A stretch of DNA of 64,000 nucleotides from NCBI RefSeq assembly GCF_037975245.1, contig NC_092571.1:21997917-22061916 (forward strand), written 5' to 3'. The notes beneath the pieces were generated by a model, which ran no database searches, was not told the origin of the DNA, and worked only from the letters and a program-made list of their open reading frames with translations. Positions 25,166 to 37,764 of this stretch are shown here, in pieces. The DNA is from Apostichopus japonicus (Eukaryota > Echinodermata > Holothuroidea > Aspidochirotida > Stichopodidae). Position numbers and translations under genes: made by a program. How positions within the stretch are numbered: position 1 is the stretch's first letter; the number at the start of each line of letters is the position of its first letter.

Positions 25166-28100
25166 TCAGTGTTGCTTTTTATATAATATTACTTACGATA
25201 TTTCACACATATAAAAGAGTGGATAACGCATCATTCAATTGCCTTCAACCTTTCAACATGGCTTCTCTTCTGAATCCAAACGTGAACTATAGCCATGACA
25301 CTATTACATGTCAAACCAACGTATCATGAAAGTACTATGATATTGATACATTCAATAATAATCTACCACAACGTAATTCTGTATCCATATTCCACCTCAA
25401 CAGTCGTAGCCTCAACAAAAATTTTGACGATATGAATTCATATATTACAACACTAGACGAACATTTCTCAGTTATTGGGTTTACTGAAACTTGGCTTGGC
25501 AAAAATATTTCCCCCCTTATCAACATGGAGGATTATACACTTGAAGAAAGACACAGAGAAACCAGAAGGGGTGGAGGAATCTGCCTATTTATATGTAATG
25601 ATGTTAGTTATAAATGTAGACCTGATCTATCAATATTTAATGAATCTATTGAGTCATTGTTTATTGAAATTACAAAGCCTTGTAAACGTGAGAATTCCAT
25701 CATCGGTGTAGTGTACAGACCACCAAATGGCTCATTGGCTGAATTTAACACACACATGGAAAAAATTTTGATCACTATAACCAAACACCAGAGTACTACG
25801 TATATTATGGGGGATTATAACATTAACTTGTCCAATTTAAGTAAGTCTAGATATATTTTAAACATGATGCACTCGTACGGTTTTTACCCTACGATAACAA
25901 AACCTACTCGTTTTAGTAGTAATGCAGCTACTGTTATTGATAACATTATAACAAATGCTAATACCTCTCTTACTACAGGCATACTCATTACTGATTTAAG
26001 TGATCATATGCCTATATTCCTAAAGGTTCTTGACAGGACAAACAAGACAAAAGAACCCTTTCATATACGAAATTTTAACAGACACAACGTGTCAGAATTT
26101 ATCGACGACATTGAGAAGGAAACATGGGAGGAGGTGTTAACTAAAGTTGATGCTAATTCAGCTTACAACTCATTTTTTAACACTTTTTATTTAACTTATA
26201 ATAAGTGTTTTCCTCATCAATTAATTACTAAAGGAAATAGGCGCAAGAGAAAACATCCATGGATTACTAAGGGTATACTAAAATCTATTAAAAGAAAAAA
26301 AACATCTCTACAGACTTTACTCAAAAGCTCCTACAAATAGCAATAGAGATATTTATGTTGCTTACCGAAACAAGTTAAACCACACAATAAGATTTTCTAA
26401 AAGGTTATATTTTTATAACAAATTCAAAGATAGTAACAATAATGTAAATGATACCTGGGGCGTAATCAATGAGGTTCTTAAGAGAGACCGTAAGAAATCA
26501 TCGTACCCATCTGTTTTCAAAGACGGCGATCACGAAACTAGCGACGATCAAGACATTGCAAACGGTTTTAACGATTTCTTCATTAACCTTGGACCCTCAC
26601 TTGCCAGCAAAATCAGTCATACTGCAAAATCAAACAACCATATGTATCGCAATAATAGTACGCGAAACTCTATTTTCACCTACCCTGTCAGGGAGGAGGA
26701 ACTCTTACCTGTTGCGAATCATTGCTTAAAGCCAAAGAAGGCAGCTGGGTATGATGATTTCAAGCCAGATATTGTTAAGCAGGTATTACCTTTCATTGTC
26801 ACCCCTCTTACTCATATCTGTAACATATCGTTCACCACTGGGGTATTCCCAGACAAGCTGAAGATTGCTAAGGTCTTACCCATTTTTAAGAAAGGAGAAT
26901 CCAATATCTACGAGAACTACCGACCAATCTCTATTCTATCATGCTTTTCCAAAATTCTCGAACGTCTCATGTCCAACAGAATAATAAATTTTCTAGATGC
27001 TAATGACATACTTTGCAAGGAACAATATGGATTCCGCCCTGGTCACTCAACTGAGCTTGCCCTAGCAGATGCCATTGATAAATTATACGATAGCCTTGAT
27101 AAGAAGAAAACATGTATTGGAATATTCTTAGATCTATCAAAAGCATTTGATACCATTGACCATCTTATTCTGCTAAACAAGTTATCATTCTACGGTATTA
27201 GAGGACCAACCCTTAACTGGATGGACAGCTACTTATCAAAACGTTTACAGTATACTTCGTATAAGAACACAATGTCTGACTATGCTGAAATCCGCTGTGG
27301 TGTTCCTCAAGGTTCAATATTAGGACCACTTCTTTTCATTATATATATCAATGACATCTGTCATATCTCTAATATTGCAAAAACTATTTTATTTGCAGAT
27401 GACACTAGTATATTTTTCGAATCCAATAATTTGAATACTTTACATGACATAGTATCCATGGAGTTGAATCAATTTAACGACTGGTTTGCAACTAATAAGC
27501 TTTCACTTAATCTTGATAAAACCAGCTACATTGTGTTCAATAAAAGTAAATCTTTTTCTTGGAAAAAAGACATTTTAATGGATGGTAAGCCTATCAAGCA
27601 TGTACATAGTATAAAGTTTCTCAGAGTTTATATTGATAGTAAACTTACTTGGTGTGAACATATATCAAATATTGCAAACACTGTGGCGAAAAATATTGGT
27701 ATCATTTCTAAGTTGAAACACTATTTTCCTCAGAATATTCTTAGAATGCTTTACCAAACATTAGTGTTCCCCCATTTTTCATATTGCTCTATAATCTGGT
27801 CTGGCACCCATAATGTTTATCTTCACCCTCTTGAAATCCTACAAAAGAAAGTCATTCGTCACATAACTCATTCTGAATATCGTGAACACACCAGCTCACT
27901 TTTCAAATTGCTCAACTTATTAAAATTTAACGATATTGTTAGGCTGAATGTAGCCACATTCTTTTACAAGGCTTGGAATGGCTTACTTCCTGCAGCCTTT
28001 CATGACTTATTTACTATTAACAGCGCCATACATAGTCACCGCACTAGAAGTGCCGGTCAAGCACACCACAACTTATGTAATACAACATTTGGTACATTAA

Positions 28101-28216
28101 GTTTAAAGAATCGTGCTATGAGGACATGGAATGATCTAACTGCTACTATAAAATCTAAACCATCTAAAGAAACATTTAGAAAAGCACTAAAAAAAAAAGT
28201 AATTTCTCAGTATTGA
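25162..28216 (+). mobile_element. LINE copy 1b: ORF2 (APE endonuclease and reverse transcriptase), nearly intact
   Basis: ORF2 nicks target DNA and reverse-transcribes the element RNA. It starts at ATG 25162 with a hydrophobic run (MISVAFYIILLTIF). The endonuclease carries FTETWLG, GVVYRPP, GDYNINL and LSDHMPIF; the RT carries YRPISILSCFSKILER, FLDLSKAFDTIDH, GVPQGSILGPLLF and the catalytic FADD. The C terminus ends in KKKVISQY with no RNase H. It has two lesions: TGA at 25327-25329, and one extra A in the A-run at 26294-26301 that shifts the frame. The domain set fits the CR1/L2/Jockey group; the clade is unresolved. Confidence 0.93.
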
Positions 28217-28330
28217 TACATCGTTTATATTGTATGTTATTAATTATTCTTTATTAAGACACTAGTTATATTTTCATTTATGTATATATGTTTTTTTTGT
28301 TTTTGTTTTCCCTTTCTTTCTTTCTTTTTT

Positions 28331-28380
28331 GGGAGTCCTTTACCTTGTTAAGCCTGAATTGGCTTTTTAGAGGACTTCCC
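28331..28380 (+). other. LINE 3' two-stem hairpin, copy 1b
   Basis: GGGAGTCCTTTA pairs with TAGAGGACTTCC, and an inner stem AAGCC pairs with GGCTT. The same fold occurs at the ends of the copies at 31654, 52614 and (minus) 53756. It is probably the RNA structure recognised by the element's own reverse transcriptase, as known for UnaL2-type LINEs. Confidence 0.8.
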
Positions 28381-28432
28381 TCCACATGTATATCTGTGGA
28401 AAATCAAATAAATCAAATCAAATCAAATCAAA
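28381..28432 (+). repeat. LINE 3' tail (AAATC)n microsatellite
   Basis: AAATCAAATAAATCAAATC repeats end the copy; LINEs of this group often end in short tandem repeats rather than poly-A. The next LINE copy starts directly inside this tail. Confidence 0.75.
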
Positions 28433-29220
28433 CATTTATTTATTTATAGCGATGCAAGCTGCAAAATACCTTGAAACAGGGGAGGAAGCTATCGCATGCA
28501 ATTACTACGATATTGTTTCATACAACAAAATGTCTAGAGAACACATATTGTCTTTATTCCACCATAATAGTCGAAGCCTTAACAAAAACTTAGACGACAT
28601 AACTACATTTACGTCTCTATTGAAGGATTTCTCTGTCATTGGATTTACCGAAACCTGGCTTACTGCAGATATATCCCCCCTAATCCATATCAATAACTAT
28701 ACGCTTGTTGAAAGGCATTGTCCCGAAAGGAGAGGTGGCGGTGTTTGTTTATTTGTTAACAACTATTTAAATTTCAAACTCAGAAACGATATAAGCATTT
28801 TCAATGATTCTGTCAATGTTCATAGAGGTTGACATAACATCAGCAATGAAAAATTATACCATAGGCGTAATTTATAGGCCTCCCAAAAGTTCACTGCATA
28901 TTTTTCTGACACACGAAAACAAAATTTTAACCCAACTCCCGAATGAACGACATAGTGCATACATTATGGGTGATTATAATATTGATCTTGCTGACAATAT
29001 TAAATCTGCTGACTTTTTAAACTTACTATATGCCAGTGGATTTTTTCCTACTATTACCAAACCTACTTGTGTGGGTTGCACTTCTGCAACTCTTTTAGAT
29101 AATGTTATAACCAATGATGACTGCAAACTAATAACTGGTATCTTTGTAACCGATCTCAGTGACCATTATCCATTATTTCTCCAAACTGCCATACACAAAG
29201 TTACACCTGTTAACACCGGT

Positions 29221-29437
29221 GCCTTTCAATCATAAGGTCCCCGGTTTGAGTCACTCCCAGATTAATGTATGTCGTCCAGTTACAGAGTTGTTGACAATTA
29301 ACAATTCATAATCATGGACGTTAAATATGAATGTGAGAGACTGACTTCGGTCAGCTTGCGGCTTTGATAAGCCAATTAGGCTTCTTCGCGAGTTCCTGCT
29401 TGCAGGAGGATCTAATATACATACATACATACAAAAG
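29221..29437 (+). mobile_element. 5'-truncated SINE with (ATAC)n tail inside LINE copy 2
   Basis: LINE homology is interrupted between the endonuclease end (...HKVTPVNT) and MYVRNYCKTNVQNF. The insert starts near a B-box-like GGTTTGAGTCACTCC (29243-29257), has a body with CAGCTTGCGGCTTTGATAAGCC, and ends in ATACATACATACATAC. It differs from the tRNA-Ser SINE family at 6405 and 60906. Target duplications are not clear. Confidence 0.65.
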
Positions 29438-31653
29438 TAGGCAAAGGGGCCCTATGTATGTGAGGAACTACTGCAAAACAAATGTACAGAATTTCTTCTC
29501 AACAATCCGAGATGCTTCTTGGGAAAATGTTTCATCCCAAACTGATGCAAACATTGCCTATTCTATGTTTTATAACAATTTCAATGCCATATATAATCAA
29601 TGCTTTCCTGAGCAATGCGTCACCAAATCTAAGAGACGTCGAAAGAGACACCTGTGGATTACTGCAGGTATTCTAGTTTCTATCAAAAGAAAAGATAAGC
29701 TATTTAAAAGACATATTAAGAACCCGTCTGGTGTAAATAAAACTATTTATTCTCAATATCGCAATAAGCTCAATCATGTTATCAAATTTTCTAGAAATTT
29801 ATATTTCAACAATAAATTTGATAATGCGAGGAGTAACCCAAAAGGCACATGGGATACCATTAACCAACTACTCCATAAAGGTCGTAAACAATCATCGTAT
29901 CCCTCTTTTTCAAGGATGGTGACAAAGAGATTAACACCGACCATGACATTGCTAATAAATTTAATGACTTTTTCGTCAATCTGGGGCCATCACTGGCAAG
30001 TAAAATCAACCACAAACATAAATCACAGGAATCTGTGAACATTGATGTTAACACTCATTCCATGTTTTCTCATCCGGTCAGTGAGGAGGAGTTGTTAAAA
30101 ACAGCAGCCTCTTGCATGAAACCCGATAAAGCAGCTGGATACGATGATTTTAAGCCTGGTATTGTAAGACAAGTTATCCTATTTATTACCAAACCATTAA
30201 CCCACATTTGTAATTTGTCGTTCAATACCGGTATTTTTCCTGATATGCTAAAAATTGCCAAGGTCATCCCTGTCTTTAAGAAAGGGGATTCAGAAAACTT
30301 TGAAAATTATCGACCTATATCACTATTATCATGTTTTTCCAAAATAGTTGAAAGGCTTATGTATAATCGTATTTTTAACTTTATTTCAAAATATAACATT
30401 TTATGCCAGGAACAGTATCGATTCCGTCCTGAACACTCCACTGAGCTAGCACTAGCTGATGCCATTGACAATTTGTATAGTAATCTTGACAAGAATAGTA
30501 CCTGTGTCGGGGTTTTCCTGGACCTCTCAAAGGCCTTTGACACAATAGACCACACAATTCTGCTTAATAAATTACACTGTTACGGCATAAGAGGAACCCC
30601 TCTTAATTGGATCGACAGTTACTTAGCAAACCGCTACCAATATACATCCTACAAAAATGCTCATTCCCAACCGGAGAGAATTCAATGTGGTGTGCCACAA
30701 GGCTCTATACTTGGTCCATTGCTTTTTATCCTATATGTTAATGACATTACCAATGTTTCTGATAAAGTTAAAGTTGTTTTGTTTGCTGACGACACAAATA
30801 TTTTCTTCGTATCACAATCGAGAACTTTATTTCATATTGAAGTATCACCTGAATTAGACAAGTTCAGCGACTGGTTCACTGGCAACAAATTATCATTGAA
30901 TATTGATAAAACAAACTATATAGTTTTTAACACTTCTAAAAATTTTACATGGAATGCTGATATTACTATGGGTAGTAAAAGACTACAAGTCAATAGTACT
31001 AGATTTTTAGGCGTATATATAGATCATTAACTTAAATGGTGTGACCACATTACAACTGTCTGTAAAAAAGTTGCAAAAAACACCGGTGTTTTAGCTAAGC
31101 ATTATCTGCCACAACACATATTAAAGATTCTCTATCAGACATTAGTCCAGCCACATATTACGTATTGTTGTAACATATGGTCTGGTACTAGATATACCAA
31201 TCTGAATCCCATTTGTATTACACAGAAGAGAGCAGTCCGCCATATAACACATGCCAAACCACGGGACCACACAAATCCTCTTTTCAAGCGTTCTAAGTTG
31301 TTAAAAGCTGATGACATTATTAGGGTTAACCTTGCTACATTTGCTTATAAGGCATGGAATGGACTGTTACCAAATGCTTTTAATGACTACTTAATATGTA
31401 ACAGTGATATTCATCATTACAATACCAGATCTTCAGGCAATGCACATTATAACAGGTATAATTCTACAATGGGGATGTTATCACTAAGGGCACGTACAAT
31501 CAAAACATGGAATTCTATATCAGACAATATTACAAATAAACCTTCTGCAAAATCATTCAGAAGAAACTTTATTCAAAGAATTATTGCATCTTATTAATTG
31601 AACATGTTCATTTTTTTCTTATATATTTTGTTTTCTTTTTCCTTTTCTTTACA

Positions 31654-31703
31654 GGGAGTCCTCTACTTTGTTAAGCCATCTGAAGGTTTTTTAGAGGACT
31701 TCC
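31654..31703 (+). other. LINE 3' two-stem hairpin, copy 2
   Basis: GGGAGTCCTCTA pairs with TAGAGGACTTCC over 12 bp (one G-U), and AAGCC pairs with GGTTT inside. See the covariation finding. Confidence 0.8.
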
Positions 31704-31740
31704 TATCACATTGAATATATTCACGAGATAAACAAATCAA

Positions 31741-33083
31741 ATAGAATTTGTGAATAGGACTGCATAATGCAATTTTAGTCTAGTATGTTAATTATTTAAT
31801 GATGTATATTTCCTCAAGATGAGCTTCATTCTCAAACGTTATACCTGTACTTACATTTTATGCCTTTGTTTGCTAGCTGGGTCATCTACTTGGTTATTTT
31901 TCAGTGGAACAGGTGTCACTTAACTGTTTCTTCTCCTCTTTACTGCTTGCATGTGTTCCTCTCATTTCTAAATTTGTCCATCAACTTCATGCTCCAGTAA
32001 TCCTGTTTCAAAAGGAATTATAAATAATATCGAATGCTCTATGTTCACATACTGGGTAATCACCAATCACAATAAATCCCATTCCAACCCCATAGCTTCA
32101 CGCACACACACACATCTGATCAAATGCACACACATGCTGTTTGAAAGCCGTTATTTCCTATTCACAGTTGGTTTGGTCTACCAAACATACTCTGAAACTC
32201 TCTACAAAGACAACGATGCACAGAGCTGACCCTGGCAACCTAGGATAAGGAATTATATTTTACCCAGCCCAGACACAATAGCATGTACATATAAACATTA
32301 CTTACTACAGGATGAGCGCCAGGTATGGATGCCTTTCCCAGGAACGGGTAGCCCCCGCTGCCTCTGAGTAGTGGGCAGTTCAAGTGCAGCTCGTAGATTG
32401 CTCAACAGCATGTCTCTTCCCAGTCCTGTGGTCAGTACACTACAACCAGTTTGTACCTACATGTAATGAAAGAAATTAATCAAAAATAATATGGCACAAA
32501 AGAGGGTTCTAATTAAGAAGACACTGCAACTGCATGGCCTCTCCAAAGACTTTCCAATTCAGGCAGAATATGATCATCAATATCACAACCCTCTAAGTAT
32601 AATGCAAGAAGTAAGACTCCATTTGCTCCTGCAAGCCAATGCAGAGATGTAATACCTGTAGTTGCGAATGTCACCATGGATACATTTGTTATTGGTTACC
32701 ATCACAGTAACAAGTTGTGCTTAATGGGTGAAATGAAAAGAAGAAGGGATCACAAGGTACAATTAAAGTCCAGGCAATGAGGGCTGTTCAGCAAAGATGC
32801 CCTATTTCGGAGATGAACAAAATGGTGGAAAGATTTGTGAATCCAAATTACTTACAGGTAAGAATCCACTAATGGTCAAGTGTCTCACAACTGATACTGA
32901 TGGCAAGGCATGTAAAAGGTTCAGTAGTACAATGGCTGTAACTACTCATTCTGAAAGTGAACTTAACCTGTTAGATTAAGTTCACCTACTCAAGTCACTC
33001 CGCAGAGCACTGACTATATTAAAGCAGTATTCTCCTCTGATATGTTCCTGCAAAAACTGTGACTAAGAAGTGCTTGACAATCT
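31741..33083. other. Mostly featureless, with one exon candidate
   Basis: Apart from the minus-strand exon candidate at 32309-32456 and a short (CA)n run near 32102 I see nothing. The frame at 32797-32979 may be a degraded upstream part of the LINE fragment at 33084. Confidence 0.4.
32309..32456 (-). CDS. Candidate coding exon, family unknown
   Basis: The acceptor CATTACATGTAG precedes an open, GC-rich stretch (VQTGCSVLTTGLGRDMLLSN, then LRAALELPTTQRQRGLPVPG) ending at CATCCT|GTAGTAAG. Its base composition stands out from the AT-rich surroundings, which favours coding. It could be a distal exon of the integrase/USP-like gene on the same strand; I do not recognise the domain. Confidence 0.35.
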
Positions 33084-33566
33084 TATAAATACCTGGGAGA
33101 AACCATCACTGATAAATTTGAGTGGGATGAACATGTAAAACGTATTCTAGCAAAAACTAATCAGCATATGTTCCTATTACAGAAGCTTAATTTATTCGGA
33201 CTAGACCAACTCTTATTTCTCTGTTCTATATTAAAATCAGCAATCAAGACCACCATTACATTCTGTTTAGCCGCGTGGGGTGAAAATACTACTGCTAGAG
33301 ACATGACCAAGTTAAGTAGACTAGTTTCTAAAGCAAGGAAAGTTTGTCGGTCACATGACCTCAGTTCAGTAGATGAGTTGCTTGTCAGAGTATCACAGAG
33401 TAATATGACGTCAATCATGTCATCCCAACATCCTCTGGGGCATCGGGTAGATTACAGCAATCAAACAGGCAGACTAATTGTCATGAAATGCCGAACCGAG
33501 AGATACAGGCGTTCTTTCTTGCAAAGGGCTATTCTCAATCTTGCCAATGAATTATGTAGGAAATAG
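33084..33566 (+). mobile_element. LINE fragment of a different family: C-terminal part of ORF2
   Basis: Reads YKYLGETITDKFEWDEHVKR, then LLQKLNLFGLDQ, ATTITFCLAAWGE-like text (KTTITFCLAAWGENTTARD) and KLSRLVSKARKVC, ending at a stop near 33564. This is the region after the RT catalytic core in Rex1/RTE/CR1-like LINEs. A polyadenylation-like CAATAAAT follows at 33706. No catalytic domain is left. Confidence 0.7.
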
Positions 33567-35640
33567 GCCAAATATATGTGTCAGAACATGGACATAGTAG
33601 TCTTAATTTTTTGTTTTAGGAATCAGATTTTTATGTATTTTCGATGTATTTATGATTGTTTTATTGTCTGTTTTACTGAGATGGACTGAATGCCAATTTT
33701 TATGGTCAATAAATTTCTTATATCTGAAATATCAAAAGCGCTTTATCAACATGTTTAGAATGCCTTGCAAAGTACTACAGTGGAAATCATTTATATTGCC
33801 AAAAGCATTCATTTGTATGCAAGAGGAGCAGGAAGTACACATTTCCATGTATGCCAAATGCTGCAAAGGGTTCTCTGCTAATATCCCACACTGACAGCAG
33901 GAAGCTAAACAAACTATCTGAGACACCCACCTGCAGCAAATGATTATGGTCCACTCATTTTGAGACTTCCACTCAAAAGCAGATGTCTTCAATAAGGCTT
34001 TCACTGTGACCAATCCAAAACATAGTACCACACTTTCGTGCATTGGTCAGTACAGGGACTACAGTTCCATACACATAACATATAATGTGCCTGAAGAGTC
34101 CATAGCCAGGAAGATGGAAGCTGCAGTATAAAAGGTGAGCTCAAATAGTCCATGTATCCAGACTCTGAAATAGATGCAAAGAAAACAGCAATGTGATGAT
34201 TACGTAAGAGAGGCAGAGCATACAGATGGAGGAGAGCACAGAGAGAGAACTCAGAGAGGGAAAGTACAAGCTACATGGTAGAACTAAAAACATAAACCAG
34301 TCCAGTATCTATAAGAAAGATCAACTGATTCATGACCAGTTACTCTAGGATGAAAAACTACACTGATGATGAAGATGACAATATTTATCAGTGATGCCAG
34401 TAATTTGTAAACTGAGTCTATCCACACTCACTGTTATGAGTTAAAACAGTATCACTCAGTCAGGGAAGTAGGCAATCAAGCTGATGACCATAAACTTGGC
34501 AAGTGCCATCAAACTTTCAAGGCTTTCTGCTGTGTTGCACTGCAAGATACTGTTGAGAGATGTGACACCTCTCTCCACATGTAGGCTGTTGTGGCATATG
34601 TAGGAGATGTCAAATGGTTTGGTCCTTAAGATTTCTTTACTTTGCACAATACTTTGAAGAGCATGTATGTCAGAATGTGGACTCTGCTGCCTCTTCTCTT
34701 ACTGTAGCTGCCAGGGTTAGCATTGTGAAAATAATGCCATATGCTGGTGCCCCTGGCTTACTGATGGTGTAGGCACCTGTCCACATTCTGCATCCCTCTG
34801 TGTAACTTGCTGGGGCTGATGTATGTTTTGCCAACTTTTCATTTATGTCATCAGCCCATGCCATCCAATCTTGGTCTGAAATTGCAAAGGTGTGAGCTTC
34901 CCAGTTACATATTTCTAAATGTATATAGGCCTAAGCTTATTCTGAATGCAGCTTGGGGCTCAGTTCAGCTGATTCTTACACCACATTGAGTAGTAATATA
35001 TGCTTTTAAACTTCTGTTGCTTTTGCTCTGCTACACTGCACAGAAGTAGGCTACTCACCAGATCTACAACTTCCCTATCAAATAAGCTACATGTACTACT
35101 TAGTGAGTGTACTTTAAGTCTGTGATGATGGTATAAGCTCTGAGGTGATGGGTATTACTTTCACTTTTCCCCTTTGAGGTAGCTGAGAGGTTTTTCACAC
35201 CTACCCATGCAATCATCCCATTCTTTATCATAAAAATGAAATTTGATTTCTTCTTGAATATGAAACTTTTTCCTAATTTTAAGTTGCTAACTCTTCAAAC
35301 TCAACAACTTGCTTCTGTTCTTTTATGGTGAGATCATAGATATGAGGAGTTCATAAATACTGATTTAGTTTCAGAACCAATTCTACATGTTAATCTTCTT
35401 ACAACTGTTTATTCAACATCTATGAGAAAAGGTTTCCTCATGTAAGTGAATGAGGTGTCAATGTTCCAAAAGTTTATTGAACCTTTCTGTCCAGCACATT
35501 TTTGGCATTTATATGTAAAATTCCACCTGTTTTCTGCCATACTTCCTCTGTGGGAAATGGTGTAGTGCAACCCTGCATTTCTGTACTGTAAAGAAAGAAA
35601 AAATAGATAACTAAAATCCTGGTTATCAGTACTGAAGGGC
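33567..35640. other. Possible minus-strand exon debris, unassigned
   Basis: Several minus-strand stretches look protein-like but I cannot name them. 34673-34880 has acceptor GCAATTTCAG followed by QDWMAWADDINEKLAKHTSA. 34456-34700 contains DISYICHNSLHVERGVTSLN. 33924-34043 ends at donor GTGGGT. 35460-35590 follows acceptor CTTTACAG. They share the strand of the integrase and USP-like exons upstream and may be its decayed 3' exons. Confidence 0.3.
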
Positions 35641-36260
35641 TCATTTATTAAAATTACAATTCATTATTCTTAATCGTAGTTAACCATAAACATAGATTGA
35701 AATATAGATCTTGTCTCTTACTATTTTTATAACCAGAACTGCATGTGGATTCCTAACATAGTTAACGATCAGCTATCTGCAGTATTCTGTTCGTAGTGTT
35801 TGTGTAATGCGGCTGAGCAAGTCTTTCGAGTAAAGCTGTTGGAAAAGGGAAGACCACTAATGGAGTAAATGAAAACAATAAAATGATACCTTAAATAACT
35901 GTTGACCAGCTGATAAACATATTTATATTTTAAATGCAATTTCCCCAGATTAGTGATAGTAATATACCTAACATGTGTTCATCCGTGGGTGGGAAAGCAA
36001 TTATTTACTCTGTCACTGTGAATTTCCCTCATGCAGTGGCATTGCTGGCACGACTCTTGCTCAATCGTGTTCGTGTTACATTTGCAAAGAAAAAGTTAAG
36101 CTTACCTTCTAAAAGGTTAAGTTAACCTTAAAAGTGCTAGTTCAAAAAGGTTAAGAAGGTTGGCTTCTGCAATTGCGTAGGCCTACAGCACACATACTTT
36201 ATGCTTGACCTTATTAGTTTAGATTAGTGTAGTAAAGAAAAAGGATCAGGAGGGACACTC
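35641..36260. other. No gene recognised
   Basis: AT-rich. The short plus frame at 35934-36125 has no family features. An AAGGTTAAG word recurs three times at 36112-36155. Confidence 0.45.
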
Positions 36261-36600
36261 AAGTCCCCATCAAAGACCCTATAGGAGATGGAAGAAAACT
36301 GACGACACAAACGATCAGACCCGATTACAATGCTTAAAGTGCTTGTCCAAAGCATTCTTAAACCCATTCACACTACAGTACTTGCAAGTACAATTTTCTC
36401 AGGCAAACCATTCCACTCATTCACGACCCTATTAGAAAAAAATGTATGCCGAATATTAATGCTACTTTGTGACTTGTGGAGTTTAAGACAATGACATCTG
36501 GTACAACCACTCTCAGCAAACATGAAAAAGTCAGTGACTATCAAGATACTTAATAAAGATATCACTTTTATGAAACCTACGTTTGAGTTGAATCTTGGTC
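36261..36600 (-). mobile_element. LINE fragment: extreme C terminus of ORF2
   Basis: The minus strand reads SGCTRCHCLKLHKSQSSINI, RHTFFSNRVVNEWNGLPE, then after a frame change GFKNALDKHFKHCNRV and a stop. The R-x-x-F-F-x-x-R-V-V-x-x-W-N-x-L-P signature closes many CR1/RTE-like LINE ORF2 proteins. It is truncated and frameshifted, and not the family of the big LINE cluster. Confidence 0.75.
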
Positions 36601-37568
36601 TTGGTCACTGCATAATCTAGATCTATGGGAAGACTGTCCATGAACTTGTGTTTGAGTTACTTTATTTCTCTGAAATTTAGTGACTCTAGCCCTGACTCGT
36701 TGCATAACTGGTAATAGTTCCTGAAAACTCAACATGAATTGAATATGAACCACTGAATCAAGAACTACTGGAGACTAATAATTCTTCACATCCTTGGCTA
36801 GATGAAGTAATGGTTTCTAATACAAACGGTATACTTCAATCCCATTCTTGAACCATTGGCCAGAAAATTGTGTCCTTTCTGGAGAGAAGTATTGAAGGAG
36901 AACCGGACTGATGGTGTGCTATTTATAATAATCCCTCTGCCTAATACAAATACCAAAGTATTTAATTAAAAGATAGTGAATTGCACATAAAGTTCCTAAG
37001 GCGACATCTTTGCTCTAGGTAAATTTAACTCTTTTCACAACACTTAGGACGACATAGCATAAACTCACCACTTAGGGCGACAATGGTGATTTATCGTAAT
37101 TTCGTCACACTGGACGATTAAATACAATTAACTAGTTAATTAATTTCGCATATACATGTCACCCTATGTGAAATTAACTCTTTCCACAACACTTAATAAA
37201 TTAATAAATTGTGAAAGACAACACCAGAGATCTACAGTCAATATGAAAAGATGCCTGTACAGGTATACGGTATTTAGAACTGCTCAATGGGATCATTTCA
37301 ACTCAAGCTGGATTCTAAACCTTAAAATTTCCAACGTATGAATTCTGGCCATTAACTTACATCACTAATAGTTTCAGAATTTGACTACTGTTCATTTGTC
37401 AGTGTATTGAGTTATCGTAATGACAGGCTCTTAGCATTACACTCATAAACACACATACTGCTACTTCACAAAAATGCATTGTGTTACATATTGAAACAAT
37501 TTTACATAACACAAAACAGCATGGAATGAAAACAATATGACAAAAACAGGGAGTTTGCAGGAACTCAC
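36601..37568. other. No gene recognised
   Basis: Nothing supported. A sequence close to CTCTTTTCACAACACTTAGG recurs at about 37029 and 37171. Confidence 0.4.
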
Positions 37569-37764
37569 CAGGACTCACAAAAGCCTTCAAGATCTTTGCA
37601 ATCTAGACACACCTCGTGAAGGTGCCCCTGCATATTCAAGCATGACATATAGCCCTTGTTACTAGGATATATTGGAATTACTGGATATGAGTTTGCCCGA
37701 CAGTGCCAAGTCTCATTGCAGGAAGTCCACTTCATCTCATTTGTTGTATGTATTGAAGAAATAC
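37569..37764 (-). pseudogene. USP-like (peptidase C19) exon, cysteine-rich region
   Basis: Acceptor TTCCTTTCCAG and donor GTGAGT bound 196 bp that join in phase to the exon at 38400-38623 (TTA-G|GT-ATT). It reads ISSIHTTNEMKWTSCNETWH, then YPSNKGYMSCLNMQGHLHE and VCLDCKDLEGFCES. The spaced Cys/His residues following a QxDAxEFL box would suit a zinc-binding insertion of a ubiquitin-specific protease. No in-frame stop. Confidence 0.5.

Larger units (their letters stand above)
28433..31740 (+). mobile_element. LINE copy 2: ORF2 to 3' end, 5'-truncated, several lesions, SINE inserted
   Basis: It begins just upstream of the endonuclease (HHNSRSLNKNLDDITTF) and runs to the 3' hairpin. Lesions: a small deletion near 28818 that shifts frame, the SINE at 29221-29437, a frameshift near 29908, an in-frame TAA at 31027-31029 and a two-codon gap near 31100. 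RT motifs remain readable: YRPISLLSCFSKIVERL, FLDLSKAFDTIDH, GVPQGSILGPLLF, FADD. The last block ends in RRNFIQRIIASY at 31597. No function is expected. Confidence 0.9.
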
